Positions 11,465 to 21,133 are shown, counted from the first letter of the stretch. The stretch is 64,000 nucleotides of DNA from Novosphingobium sp. (GCA_024236175.1 JACKKY010000001.1:124001-188000), one strand, 5' to 3'. Translations and numbers: made by a program. Notes: generated by a model not told the origin, from the sequence alone.

Positions 11465-12364
11465 ATGGGGTATCTGATCGAACTATCGCTTGGGGACACG
11501 CAGGTCAGTCTCGAACCCGAACGGGGTGGTTCTGTTGCTTCCTTCACGCATGCGGGAGCAGATATACTGCGGCCGTCCACCCCCGGAAGCATATTGGACA
11601 CGGCTTGCTTTCCGCTGGTGCCCTTCTCCAATCGCATCGCCGATGGAAGATTTGTTGCGCACGGCAAGCAATACGCGCTTTCTCCCAACATGCCGGGCGA
11701 GCCCGCGATGCGTGATACGATACACGGATATGGCTGGCTATCGCCCTGGCAAGTAGTCGATGCCAGCGAGAGCAGCGCGTCGCTGGTCCACAATTATGAG
11801 GCGGGGGATTGGCCGTGGCCCTATCATGCAGCGCAGTTGTTTACGGTTGTGCCTGACGGCTTGCAGGTTTCGTTATCCGTCACGAATTGCGGCGAAACGC
11901 CTATGCCTTCGGGTCTCGGCTTTCACCCCTATTTCCCGGACAAGCGTTGTGCATTCTATCACGGATTGCACCGGGGCGAATGGGTGGTCGATGATCGCTG
12001 CCTGCCCGTAAGTCTAAGAGAAAAAGTCGAGCCATTCGACTGGTGGAAAGGCCAGGCAGTCTCCACGCGTAGGGTTGATACTGTCTACACCGGCCGCGAA
12101 GGCGCGTTACAAGTCGCCTGGCCAAAGAAGGGATTTGGCGTGACGATTTCACCGTCTGCCAACCTTGCCTTTACAACCGCCTATGTTCCGGACGATGCAT
12201 CGTTCTTTTGTATCGAACCGGTGAGCCACGTAACCAACGCCATTAACCTGGATCGCGAATGCATCGGGCTCGCGTGGCTCGATCCGGGGGAAGCCCTTTC
12301 TGTAGACATTGAGCTGAGAGTTGAACGCTTTCAACGAGAGGCATTCGGTGGAGCTTCCTCCTGA
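11465..12364 (+). CDS. Aldose 1-epimerase (mutarotase) family protein
   Basis: 299 residues of the GalM-like beta-supersandwich fold. Recognisable pieces are the substrate loops SNRIADGRF, IHGYGWLSPW with the conserved His, LGFHPYFPDK with a second His, and CIEPVSHVTNAIN near the C-terminus with the probable catalytic Glu. The enzyme interconverts alpha and beta anomers of a free sugar, which would help feed rhamnose released by the rhamnosidases into the isomerase. It starts 17 bp after the GH78 gene, so the two probably form an operon. No signal peptide is visible, so it is probably cytoplasmic. Sugar specificity is inferred. Confidence 0.85.
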   Translation: MGYLIELSLGDTQVSLEPERGGSVASFTHAGADILRPSTPGSILDTACFPLVPFSNRIADGRFVAHGKQYALSPNMPGEPAMRDTIHGYGWLSPWQVVDASESSASLVHNYEAGDWPWPYHAAQLFTVVPDGLQVSLSVTNCGETPMPSGLGFHPYFPDKRCAFYHGLHRGEWVVDDRCLPVSLREKVEPFDWWKGQAVSTRRVDTVYTGREGALQVAWPKKGFGVTISPSANLAFTTAYVPDDASFFCIEPVSHVTNAINLDRECIGLAWLDPGEALSVDIELRVERFQREAFGGASS

Positions 12365-12560
12365 GCGGAGGAACAATACCGTCTGTAAGTGCTTTAGCCA
12401 TCGCATTATCCGCGAAAAGGCCTGCGCGGCCAAATTCAGACTGATTCATGTTGTTTCAAAAGAAACCGTCATCGCAAGTCACGGGTTCACATTTCCGGCC
12501 TATACTAGGCTCGCCACGTTTGACCTTCACTTGAAAAACAACAGCGGTAACGCACCGGCG

Positions 12561-14075
12561 TCACTTACGGCCAGTCAGAACTTCCTGCTCGCTGGGCAGT
12601 TTTGGCCCGGTGGATGGCGGTGGCTCTCCGGGTAGCATCTCTTTGAGGCGAAGGATGACTTCCGCGAACTGGGCGTCGTGCGCCAGGTTTCGATACTCGC
12701 CGGGGTCATCGCGCAGGTTATACAGTTCCCGGCCCTTCACTCCATCTTTGCCCCATTCGGTATACCGCCAGTCGCCGAACCGCACGCTTCGTCCGTCACC
12801 GATCTGGGAGAGAGCACCGTGGTTCCAGTTCTCGGCCTTCGGGTTCTCAAGCAACGGCGCAAGGCTTCGCCCTTCAACGTGAGAAGGGGGCGCCAGGCCT
12901 GCCAACTCCGCAATGGTAGGATAGAGGTCCAGCAACTCCACAATCCGAGGGCTCCTTCGGCCGTTACCCAGCGCATCTGGAACGCTGATGATCATCGGAA
13001 CACGCGTCGATTCCTCCCATAGCGCGAGCTTCTGCCACGAGCCATGCTCGCCTAGGTTGAAGCCGTGGTCGCTGGTGAAGACGACTATCGTCCTGTCTGC
13101 GACGCCGCTTTCCTCTAGCGCATTGAGAATACGCCCGAGTTGGGCGTCCATGAAGGTCGTAGCGGCATAGTATGAGCGGACGAAATCGCGCTTCTCTTCG
13201 GGTGTCAGCGCCTCGGCCTGTCTATCAATATAGGTATATGCCGGGCCACGAGCGGCCGGCAGAACGGACGCTGTATTCACCGCTTTTTCGGGCGAGTAGG
13301 AGATTGCCCTATATTGGTCGAAGTACCGCTTGGGCGCGACCTCCGGGACGTGCGGCCGATAAAATCCCGCCGCGATGAAGAACGGCTTGTCCTTGTTTTC
13401 TTTCAGGAGTTCGATGGTGCGCGTCGCAACAAGGCCATCGGTCTGAATTTCGTCCGGGCTTTCATCCTCGCGGTAGGCAAAGGCAATTCCCAGCGGCAAT
13501 GGAGGTGTTAGGTTCACTACGCTCCCATCATGCTCGGTGCGTTTGTCGAAGCCCGCAGGGTTGAGGGCGACGTTCCACGAATTCGGATCGTCGTGCCTGT
13601 CAGGTATCCGCCCGATTTCGCCGGGAACGCCCTGATGGAACAGCTTCCCAACCCGTGCGGTGAAATAACCGTTCTGCCTGAAATACTGTGGCAGAGTCGT
13701 CACGTCTGGCACGTTCGATCGAACGTGAGTGGACAGATCGTAGACCCGAATCGAATTCGGCCTCATTCCGCTCAGGAATGATGCGCGGCTCGGACCGCAC
13801 AATGGATACTGTGAATAGGCACGGTCGAAGGCGACCCCGCGTTTTGCGAGCCGATCGATGTTCGGAGTTCTGATAGAATCGTCACCGAACGCGCCACCGA
13901 CCCTGAGGTCATCCGAAACGATGAACAGCACATTCATCGGCTGGACAGCAGCCTGTGGGCGCGCGGCGGTCGTCTCATCGACGCGGTTCGATGCGCAAGC
14001 CGACAGCGCCATGACAGCCGCGACGGACACAGCGAGCTTAACCCGCGATGGGATTCGGCCATTGATACCTCTCAT
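12561..14075 (-). CDS. Sulfatase, lipoprotein, iduronate-2-sulfatase-like (S1 family)
   Basis: About 504 residues from ATG 14075; an ATG at 14087 is also possible. The N-terminus is a lipoprotein signal (VAAVMALSAC, lipobox Cys27). The formylglycine signature C-x-P-S-R is at 93-97 (PLCGPSRASFLSG), metal-binding Asp55-Asp56 in IVSDDLRVGG, and a late metal site in TSDHGFNLGEHGSW. The order and loops resemble iduronate-2-sulfatase-like S1 enzymes. It should remove sulfate esters from a sugar in the periplasm or at the cell surface. Activation needs a formylglycine-generating enzyme, which is not in this window. It faces the Sde182-like gene across a promoter region carrying the shared palindrome. 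Confidence 0.88.
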   Translation of the reverse strand: MRGINGRIPSRVKLAVSVAAVMALSACASNRVDETTAARPQAAVQPMNVLFIVSDDLRVGGAFGDDSIRTPNIDRLAKRGVAFDRAYSQYPLCGPSRASFLSGMRPNSIRVYDLSTHVRSNVPDVTTLPQYFRQNGYFTARVGKLFHQGVPGEIGRIPDRHDDPNSWNVALNPAGFDKRTEHDGSVVNLTPPLPLGIAFAYREDESPDEIQTDGLVATRTIELLKENKDKPFFIAAGFYRPHVPEVAPKRYFDQYRAISYSPEKAVNTASVLPAARGPAYTYIDRQAEALTPEEKRDFVRSYYAATTFMDAQLGRILNALEESGVADRTIVVFTSDHGFNLGEHGSWQKLALWEESTRVPMIISVPDALGNGRRSPRIVELLDLYPTIAELAGLAPPSHVEGRSLAPLLENPKAENWNHGALSQIGDGRSVRFGDWRYTEWGKDGVKGRELYNLRDDPGEYRNLAHDAQFAEVILRLKEMLPGEPPPSTGPKLPSEQEVLTGRK

Positions 14076-14498
14076 TGCTCTACCCATTCTTTCCAATCCA
14101 TTTTCTCATGCCTTCCGGCTGGAAGATTTCGGCCTCATGACCATCGCGCCGCTAGTGGAACGCGAAATGACCGCGATCGCAAAACCAAGGCGGGCAAGCG
14201 AGATCGAGCGCTTCGATGCGCGATGACGACCACGCCGCTCCATTGAACTGTAGTGTCGCCGGTGTGGGCATTGACGAAGGATTAAATCCCACGCCCCGCA
14301 TCTTCGCCAGACTGTGCCGTTCGCACCTGACGACAGTCTATGTTTGCAGCATTACCTATGTTAGCGCTATCTCAAGCGCAAGGGCAGGACAGACGGGCGA
14401 CGGGGAAAACACCGTAGGACCATATGACGCAATGGTATGACCGGAATCGATCTATCCAGGGCCAGACGCATGGCGATCGCGCAATAGGGGAATTTGCA
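14076..14498. promoter_or_regulatory. Divergent promoter region, sulfatase / Sde182-like gene
   Basis: 423 bp without a supported gene. It contains TGTTAGCGCTATCT at 14359-14372, a 12/14 match to the palindrome upstream of GH78. It also contains a ribosome site AGGGGA just before the ATG at 14499. Short open frames here have no ribosome site or family features. Confidence 0.5.
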
Positions 14499-15977
14499 AT
14501 GTCGAATATCAAAGGCAGGCAAGTCGTGATGGCGCTCCTGACGACCAGTTTGGCGTTTGCACCCACCTCGAGCAGGGCGGCCCAGGAAGAAGAACGCTCG
14601 CGCCTCATCGTGCTGACGGATATCGGCAACGAGCCGGACGATTCAGAATCGCTGGTGCGGTTGCTTCTCTACTCGAACGAGATCGAGATCGAAGGGTTGG
14701 TCGCCGCAACATCGCGCCATCATCCGAAAGATCCGCGCCTCGAACTTATCGAGCGCCGACTCGATGCCTATGAAGAGGTGCTCGGGAACCTGCGCCGACA
14801 TGACCCGCGCTACCCCGATCCGAAAGACTTGCGCCACCGGGCCGTTGCGGGCAGCCCGGTCTATGGCATGACAGGTGTGGGGCCGGGAATGGATACCGCC
14901 GCTTCGCGGCTGATCATCGCAACGGTCGACAAACCCGATCCGCGTCCCGTCTGGGTAGCCGCATGGGGCGGCGCAGCCGATCTGGCGCAGGCGCTGTGGA
15001 CGATCCGGGAGACACGCTCTCCCGAAGAGGTCAGGCGGTTCGTCTCGAAGCTGCGAGTCTATACCATCTCCTACCAAGATGACGCTGGCCCTTGGGCACA
15101 GGCCCATTTCCCAGAGTTGTTCTGGGTGACCAGCGTTCATGCCTTCACCAATTACAATCTCAGCACATGGACCGGCATTTCCGCACCCCAGCCCGGTGCG
15201 GATCAAGCCAAGGTCAGTCGTGAATGGCTTTCGCGGAACATCCGCTCAAAGGGACCTCTGGGCGCACTGTACCCTTTGCCTGCCTATATAATGGAAGGTG
15301 ATACGCCATCGTTCCTGTCGCTCATCCGCAACGGCCTCAACCATTCCGAGCGGCCGGACTGGGGCGGCTGGGGTGGACGCTATGGGAAGGTCTCCCGGGG
15401 CCTGGGCTTGTGGGCATCCTCCGCCGATGCGGTGAAGGGCGTGGACGGCAAGACCTATATGACGCCGCAAGCGACGATCTGGCGCTGGCGCGATGCGTTT
15501 CAGAACGATTTCGCGGCGCGCATGCATTGGACTGTGACGCCCGATCGCAACCGCGCCAACCATGCGCCCTCGGTTCGGCTGAACGCGCGAGACGGAACGA
15601 AACCCGTGGAAATAGAGGGCTGTGCCGGCAAATCGGTCACCCTTACCGCCCACGGGTCCGACGATCCCGACGGCGATCGGCTTTCATTCCGCTGGTTTTC
15701 ATATCGCGAGGCGAGCGGATTATTCGCGCCCCAAGTCACCCTTTCGCCGGGCGCAGGTTTGACGACGACGGTGCGGATCGACGACACGGCGCATACCGAC
15801 CAGTTCACGCCACCTTCCAGCTACGCTGTCCATATCATCCTGGAAGTCACGGATGACGGTTCACCCAGCCTGACCAGCTACCGGCGGGCGATCATCACCT
15901 TGCCCGGAAGTGGATTTGGCGGCACAGAAGCTGATTGCGCGGTTCGCCCGATTGGGCCGGTGCATGAAGACGAATGA
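14499..15977 (+). CDS. Sde182-like nucleoside-hydrolase-fold secreted protein (DUF1593)
   Basis: 492 residues. ATG 14499 is preceded by AGGGGA about 7 bases upstream and opens a signal peptide (VMALLTTSLAFAPTSSRA). The first roughly 330 residues resemble the cellulose-binding Sde182/DUF1593 nucleoside-hydrolase-like domain: RLIVLTDIGNEPDDSESLVR is the Asp-rich metal-loop equivalent, then VWVAAWGGAADLAQALW. The remaining part is a beta-sandwich (VTLTAHGSDDPDGDRLSFRW, an Ig/PKD-like strand pattern). Family members occur in polysaccharide-utilisation loci, and their chemistry is not settled. Placement beside a sulfatase and rhamnosidases suggests a glycan substrate; this is inference. Confidence 0.8.
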   Translation: MSNIKGRQVVMALLTTSLAFAPTSSRAAQEEERSRLIVLTDIGNEPDDSESLVRLLLYSNEIEIEGLVAATSRHHPKDPRLELIERRLDAYEEVLGNLRRHDPRYPDPKDLRHRAVAGSPVYGMTGVGPGMDTAASRLIIATVDKPDPRPVWVAAWGGAADLAQALWTIRETRSPEEVRRFVSKLRVYTISYQDDAGPWAQAHFPELFWVTSVHAFTNYNLSTWTGISAPQPGADQAKVSREWLSRNIRSKGPLGALYPLPAYIMEGDTPSFLSLIRNGLNHSERPDWGGWGGRYGKVSRGLGLWASSADAVKGVDGKTYMTPQATIWRWRDAFQNDFAARMHWTVTPDRNRANHAPSVRLNARDGTKPVEIEGCAGKSVTLTAHGSDDPDGDRLSFRWFSYREASGLFAPQVTLSPGAGLTTTVRIDDTAHTDQFTPPSSYAVHIILEVTDDGSPSLTSYRRAIITLPGSGFGGTEADCAVRPIGPVHEDE

Positions 15978-16162
15978 GGGCGTACCGGCATTGGCGGGAA
16001 GTGACGGGAGTCGATCTTGTCAACGCGCTCCGCAATGCAAGTATGGTCGCTCCGCATATTTTGCTTGGTAGTGTTGCCGCCATGATCTCCGCCACGGGCA
16101 GCCGGCATGCTCCCGAGATCGAATCCCCGCTGGAAGGCCGCGCCGCAATTGTCCTCCTTGGT

Positions 16163-16208
16163 GCACCGCTCCGAGGCTGTGGAGAAGGAGAACAGCTCGG
16201 AGCGGTGC
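16163..16208 (+). terminator. Strong hairpin between convergent genes, likely terminator
   Basis: Arms 16163-16180 and 16192-16208 pair almost perfectly, with one bulged base, around an 11-base loop (GGAGAAGGAGA). The plus-strand 3' flank is pyrimidine-rich (TTTCCTTGCCTT). It lies between the end of the Sde182-like gene and the end of the TonB receptor gene and could terminate both. Confidence 0.6.
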
Positions 16209-16223
16209 TTTCCTTGCCTTCGA

Positions 16224-18629
16224 TCAGCGAGAACCGAACGAAAGGCGCAAGCTAATGCCGAATTCGCGCGGCGGCGTGATCTGTATGATCGAATAGGTGC
16301 TTGTGAACGATTTGCCCACAGTCGACTGGAAAGTCGGCGGGGCCAACTCCTGGTAGCTGGTCGAAGCCGGCGGATCGAACCGCGTCACCTTGACCGTGTC
16401 GAACACGTTCTTGGCATAGAAATTCAGTTCCCAGGCGCCATCGGGGTCGCGCAGCCCGGCGTAGAGATTGAGCAAGCCATATGACCCGAGGTCATCGAAG
16501 GCATTGGTGGGTTCGACCTTCGATGAACCGTAATAATTCGCAAGGCCGCGTGCGAAAGCATCGACACTGCCAGAAAGCGGAAAGTTGTACTCAGCCTGGA
16601 TCGTTGCGTTGAACGGAGACTGCAGCGATGATCGCTGGGTTACGTTACACGCGCCGATAAAGTCGCCGCCGTAGGCCGCCTGAAGCTGGTCGAGAGTCGG
16701 GGCTGCCGAGGTGAGATCGGGTACGCCGTCGCCATTCAGGTCGTCACAGGGAATAAGCCCGTTCTTGATCTTGCCGTCCGAATAGGCTGCGATCGCACCA
16801 ATGCGGAAATTCGGCGTAACCTTGAAATCGACCTCTGCCTCGATGCCCTTTACCTTGACCGGGACAGCGGCGCCGAACTGCGCTGAGTTGGCAACCGTTG
16901 GCACCAGGCTGGTTCCGTTGAAAGTGAAGCCCTGGTAGTAGATCGGCGTGCTGATCTTGTAGGGATAGTTGTCGAACTTCTGATAAAACCCCGTCAAGTT
17001 GAAAATCAGGCGGTTGTTCAACCACGAACTCTTTATGCCGACTTCGTAAGATTCCGAATCTTCCGAGGGAAGCGTAATGAAGGACTGCAATAGCGGAGAC
17101 AGCACGGTCAGCGACGGGTTGACGATGCTGGGGCCTGCACGCCGCGACGTGCCCGTGCTCGCATAGACCATCAGGTCCGGCGTGAAATTGTGCTGGATGG
17201 ATGCCGTATAGATCAACTTCTCATCGTTTACGGCGGGACCGGTCGGAATGTCGTTGGCCCCGATCGTTAGGAACCGCGCCGGGCTTTCTAGATCGATCTG
17301 CCGCAAACCAACAGAGACTTGCGTGCGGTCGCCGATATGTGCGGTGATGTTCCCGAAAAAGGCCGTTTCACGGGTAATGCCCGTTGTGCCGATAGGAGTT
17401 TCGGCTATTGCAACCACGCTTCCGCCCAGGAATGGCGGAAGCAGCACAGGCGTCTGGGTCGTCAAAGCGGTGGGTGCGTTCTGCCTGGTCCGGTAGTAGC
17501 CCAGGACATAATCGAACATGCCGAACACGCGGACTTCGCTCTGCAAGCGGATCTCATGCGAGGTGAGCTTCGAACGGGTATTGGTGTCCTGGAAGATGTC
17601 CTGTCCCTGAAGGAAATTCGCGAAATCCTGGTTGCCGATCGAGTGAAAGCGCAGGTTGCTGCGCGAGCCCTGATAAATGAGGGCCTGACCAGCATATCGC
17701 ACTTCGGCGCGCCAGTTGTAGACTTCGAATTTCTGCTCAACCGTTCTTGCCGTCTCTTGGATCGAGCGGCGGTCCTTTGGCCGGATCAGAACAGCACTCT
17801 CTGGTGCTGACGGATTGGCAAGACTGTACGACGCGTACTGGTCATAAAACCGCGCCTCACGGTCAATAACCTGGTACATTCCTTCCAATTTCAGCCAGTC
17901 AGTCGGCTGAAGCGTGGCAATGGCCCGAATACTGTCGGTATCGGCATAGGGTTTGTCGAGGTCTGCGTCGTCATCGATCGAGCGCACGCGATTGGCATTG
18001 CTCCGCTGGGTCAGACCTGCAACGCGTACGCCAAGAATTCCCTCGATCATCGGCACATTGATGGCACCGTTGAGGTTGTGCAATCCGGTATCGGTAAGGG
18101 TTCCGATCATCGTTCCGCCCGCCTGATAGAGATCGGGCTTGCGTGTCGTGAATGTGATCGACCCAGAGGGCGTGGCAGTTCCCCGCAACGTACCTTGCGG
18201 GCCTCTCAAGACCTCGACCTGGCCGATGTCATACATTGCCTGCAGCACGGAGCCGGCATCGATCGGCGCATCGTTCAAATAGAATGCAACCGTCGGCCCC
18301 GCGCTTGCGTTGATGTCGTACTGCACGCCGCGAAGTTGACCGCTAGCGCCGATACCGTTCGCCTCGTTGCGGAGTTGTAGGCCAGGCACAAGGCTCTGGA
18401 CATCGGTGCCATCGCGAAGGTTGAGCTTTTCGATATCCTCGGCCCCCACCGCATTAACGACCAGCGGCACTTCTTGTACCGATTCTTCACGGCGGCGAGC
18501 CGTCACGATGATCGTGTCTTCCGAGGCGCCTGCTGCATCGCTTGGCGCGGGCAAGTCCTGTGCGATCGCCTGGTCCGAAAGGGCCACGCCGAAGGCAACC
18601 GATGCCAATAGAAGATGTCTGTAGCTCAT
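16224..18629 (-). CDS. TonB-dependent outer-membrane receptor
   Basis: 801 residues. ATG 18629 has GGGAGGGAAA upstream and opens a signal peptide ending VALSDQAIAQ. The TonB-box region reads EDTIIVTARRREE, followed by a plug domain (VNAVGAEDIEKLNLRDGTD, then QVEVLRGPQGTLRGTATPSG) and a 22-strand barrel ending in the aromatic-rich LRLSFGSR. Such receptors import large or scarce substrates across the outer membrane using TonB energy. No STN domain is present. It diverges from the tannase operon, so an aromatic ester or glycoside is a reasonable cargo; this is inferred from context. Confidence 0.9.
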   Translation of the reverse strand: MSYRHLLLASVAFGVALSDQAIAQDLPAPSDAAGASEDTIIVTARRREESVQEVPLVVNAVGAEDIEKLNLRDGTDVQSLVPGLQLRNEANGIGASGQLRGVQYDINASAGPTVAFYLNDAPIDAGSVLQAMYDIGQVEVLRGPQGTLRGTATPSGSITFTTRKPDLYQAGGTMIGTLTDTGLHNLNGAINVPMIEGILGVRVAGLTQRSNANRVRSIDDDADLDKPYADTDSIRAIATLQPTDWLKLEGMYQVIDREARFYDQYASYSLANPSAPESAVLIRPKDRRSIQETARTVEQKFEVYNWRAEVRYAGQALIYQGSRSNLRFHSIGNQDFANFLQGQDIFQDTNTRSKLTSHEIRLQSEVRVFGMFDYVLGYYRTRQNAPTALTTQTPVLLPPFLGGSVVAIAETPIGTTGITRETAFFGNITAHIGDRTQVSVGLRQIDLESPARFLTIGANDIPTGPAVNDEKLIYTASIQHNFTPDLMVYASTGTSRRAGPSIVNPSLTVLSPLLQSFITLPSEDSESYEVGIKSSWLNNRLIFNLTGFYQKFDNYPYKISTPIYYQGFTFNGTSLVPTVANSAQFGAAVPVKVKGIEAEVDFKVTPNFRIGAIAAYSDGKIKNGLIPCDDLNGDGVPDLTSAAPTLDQLQAAYGGDFIGACNVTQRSSLQSPFNATIQAEYNFPLSGSVDAFARGLANYYGSSKVEPTNAFDDLGSYGLLNLYAGLRDPDGAWELNFYAKNVFDTVKVTRFDPPASTSYQELAPPTFQSTVGKSFTSTYSIIQITPPREFGISLRLSFGSR

Positions 18630-18930
18630 GCGGATTTCCCTCCCGTTCGTATCGTGAATACTGGCCTGCCCAATTGGTTCGGCCAATTCTGATAGTCCCG
18701 ATGCCTTGAATCGCAAGCGATATCGCCCATCGCAGACCGGTGCAGCCAGCGATTTCGGATGAAGGCATCACACTCTGGCCGGATGTCCGGGCACCTCACC
18801 TCATTCCAGTCAATATACGGACTTGATTACCTACTATCTAGTCGGTAGTCAATTGGCTTGACCAGTCTAGGTGGAATCGCAGCCGCACGGCTGCAACGCT
18901 GTGCGCGCATCGGCGACAGGGAGAGATCAA
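18630..18930. promoter_or_regulatory. Divergent promoter with inverted repeat, TonB receptor / tannase operon
   Basis: 301 bp without a gene. TTGATTACC (18823-18831) and GGTAGTCAA (18844-18852) form an inverted repeat with 8 of 9 pairs and a 12-base spacer. The site is about 80 bp before the tannase ATG and could bind the TetR protein encoded at the end of this gene block; that link is inferred. Confidence 0.45.
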
Positions 18931-20805
18931 ATGAACGAAGCAATTACCGGGAACGGACTCAAACGTCTGGCTGCCTTGTTTGGGGTGACGGGATTGCTCA
19001 CCGGGTGCATCGCGTCTGGTGATCCCGCAGAGACCGCACGCATGGGAGCCGCATCCCGGCAGGACTTCGTGCAATTATGCACGGCCGACGCGATCAGAAC
19101 GATCGCGTCCTCGATTCAGGCCTCCACCGTCGAGCCCGGAAAGATCGCCAACCAGCCCGGCCCCTTCCTGACCGACGGTGTGCAGTACACGCCTGCGAAG
19201 GATGGCATACCCGCATTCTGCCAAGTCACGGGCAGCTATGTGACCAATCCCGAAACCGGAAAAACCTCAAATTTCCTCGCGACATTCCCGGAAAACTGGA
19301 ACGGCAAGTACCTCCAGCTGGGCTGCGGCGGTCATTGTGGCACCTTCGCGGTGAGCAATCCGGCAATGTTTACCATCACCATCACCAACCAGGGCCTGCC
19401 GGGCGACATCATAAAGAAGGGGTACGCCGCCTTCGCGACCGACCAGGGCCATACCGAGATGACCGGAGGTACGTGGGCGATCGAGGGGCCGGGCATGGTC
19501 GATGACGAAGCGATCACCGATTATCTGTGGCGCTCGTCGAAAGTGCTCACGAAAATCGGCAAGGAGTTCACTCGCACCTTTTATGCGCGCACGGGCGAGG
19601 CAAGGTCGAAGATCGGCCGCTCCTATTTCAGCGGTTGCTCTGGCGGCGGACGTGATGCGCTGGTCGCCGCATCATACTTCCCCGAGGAATTCGACGGCAT
19701 AATCGCGGGATCGCCTTACAATCCGAACGGCCGGCTGTTCCATGTCACAGCAACAACGCTCGCGACATTGCGTTCGCCGGATGCGCGTATCTCGCAACCG
19801 CAACTCGATCTGTTCAACCGACGCGTCATGGCGCAATGCGATGGCGTCGATGGGGTCAGGGACGGACTGATCCAGAATCCGGCCGCCTGCAATTTCCGCC
19901 CCGAACGTGATCTGCCGAAGTGCACGGGCGATGTGTCAGGCGACCAGTGCTTCACCCAATCGCAGCTGGAAACGCTGAGCGTGGTCCTGACCGCCGTCAC
20001 CGACGAGAATGGCGCGATCGTGCAGCCGGGTTATGCAGTCAGCGAACTTGGGAAGGATTTCGCTCCCGCTGCTCCACCGGCCGATCCGAACGCGGAAGAT
20101 CCCTGGCCCGACACCCCGATGCAGCAGGGTGGCCTTTGGTCGCTTGCCAATGCCGCTATCAAGGTATTCGCCTATCGTAACGATCCGGCTTTCACGACCC
20201 GCTCGATCGTATCGTTCCGGGCCGGTGGCCCCGGCCCCATCAGGGACTTCCGGGGTATAGTGCCACGGAAGCACGTCGACCATGTCGTCACCGCCCTGCG
20301 ATCGGGAACCGGTCATTTCCCGGAAAACCTCGACCCGTTCATCAGTCAGGGCCGCAAACTCCTGATCTGGCAGAATTTGAGCGACGAAAAGCTGCCGCCC
20401 TTTCCCGCATATAATTTCTACAATGAGCTTGCAGCGCGTCATGGAGGACATGACGAACTCCGCCAAAACGTTCGTTTGTTCGGCTTGCCCGGCACTGCGC
20501 ATTGCAGCGGCGGCGGCATTCCGGTCGGGCCCGGCAATTTCGACGCGCTGACGGCCATGGAAAACTGGGTAGAGAAAGGCATCGCTCCGAACGCGCTCAC
20601 CGCGACGCTTTACCAGCCGACACCATATGGCGTGGATTTCAGCAAGCCACTGGGTCGCACCATGCCGCTCTGCGCGTTCCCGCAAATGGCGCACTACAAG
20701 GGTTCCGGCGACGTGAAGGACGCGGCCAGCTGGGAATGCCGTGCTGACGACACCCGGATGTTACACATCGGAGAGAGCGGAAAACGGGCCGGTGTGAGGA
20801 ACTAG
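18931..20805 (+). CDS. Tannase/feruloyl esterase family lipoprotein
   Basis: 624 residues. ATG 18931 opens a lipoprotein signal (LFGVTGLLTGC). The catalytic nucleophile lies in SYFSGCSGGGRDAL, the Asp candidate in NLSDEKLPPFP, and the His in LPGTAHCSGGG. Cys just before Ser and just after His form the CS-D-HC arrangement known for tannases and feruloyl esterases, where the two cysteines form a disulfide bridging the active site. It should hydrolyse an aromatic or phenolic ester at the cell surface or in the periplasm. First gene of a rightward operon; the stop is 4 bp before the next ATG. The true ester is unknown. Confidence 0.87.
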   Translation: MNEAITGNGLKRLAALFGVTGLLTGCIASGDPAETARMGAASRQDFVQLCTADAIRTIASSIQASTVEPGKIANQPGPFLTDGVQYTPAKDGIPAFCQVTGSYVTNPETGKTSNFLATFPENWNGKYLQLGCGGHCGTFAVSNPAMFTITITNQGLPGDIIKKGYAAFATDQGHTEMTGGTWAIEGPGMVDDEAITDYLWRSSKVLTKIGKEFTRTFYARTGEARSKIGRSYFSGCSGGGRDALVAASYFPEEFDGIIAGSPYNPNGRLFHVTATTLATLRSPDARISQPQLDLFNRRVMAQCDGVDGVRDGLIQNPAACNFRPERDLPKCTGDVSGDQCFTQSQLETLSVVLTAVTDENGAIVQPGYAVSELGKDFAPAAPPADPNAEDPWPDTPMQQGGLWSLANAAIKVFAYRNDPAFTTRSIVSFRAGGPGPIRDFRGIVPRKHVDHVVTALRSGTGHFPENLDPFISQGRKLLIWQNLSDEKLPPFPAYNFYNELAARHGGHDELRQNVRLFGLPGTAHCSGGGIPVGPGNFDALTAMENWVEKGIAPNALTATLYQPTPYGVDFSKPLGRTMPLCAFPQMAHYKGSGDVKDAASWECRADDTRMLHIGESGKRAGVRN

Positions 20806-20809
20806 GCAT

Positions 20810-21133
20810 ATGATCTTGCGCCTCCTTGGAGCGCTTGTTGTTAGCGCGATCTTCCTCGCCAATGCCGGTCCGGTTCTGGCCGATGGGAATGTCTGGTTGG
20901 CGGCGGTCAATATCGATCCGGATCAATCGCACAGGCTCGAGATCGAGGTACCGGGATTCGGCATTCGGTCGGCAAGCGGCGAAATCCTGACCGCCGAAGC
21001 GCTGGACGCAATCAACACCTTTGACGAGCCCAGCAGGGTCAAACCGCAAGCATTGGCTGTCACCGCAAGCAAGGAAATGGTCAGTTCAAGTCTGCCGCCG
21101 GCATCGATCGCGGTGTTGCAGATTGCGAACTGA
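20810..21133 (+). CDS. Small secreted protein resembling only the C-terminal domain of GH51 arabinofuranosidase
   Basis: 107 residues with GAGGA nine bases before the ATG. Residues 1-24 are a signal peptide (MILRLLGALVVSAIFLANAG...ADG). The rest matches by eye the end of GH51 alpha-L-arabinofuranosidases: AVNIDPDQSHRLEIEVPG, SGEILTAEALDAINTFDEP and LPPASIAVLQIAN correspond to the usual NLDP, G.vLTa..m.ahNTFd.P and LPP.SV.VLel segments. The TIM-barrel catalytic domain is missing, yet the reading frame, ribosome site and signal peptide are intact. It may be an accessory beta-sandwich or a remnant refitted with a signal peptide. It sits between the tannase and an ABM gene in the same direction. 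Confidence 0.7.
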   Translation: MILRLLGALVVSAIFLANAGPVLADGNVWLAAVNIDPDQSHRLEIEVPGFGIRSASGEILTAEALDAINTFDEPSRVKPQALAVTASKEMVSSSLPPASIAVLQIAN

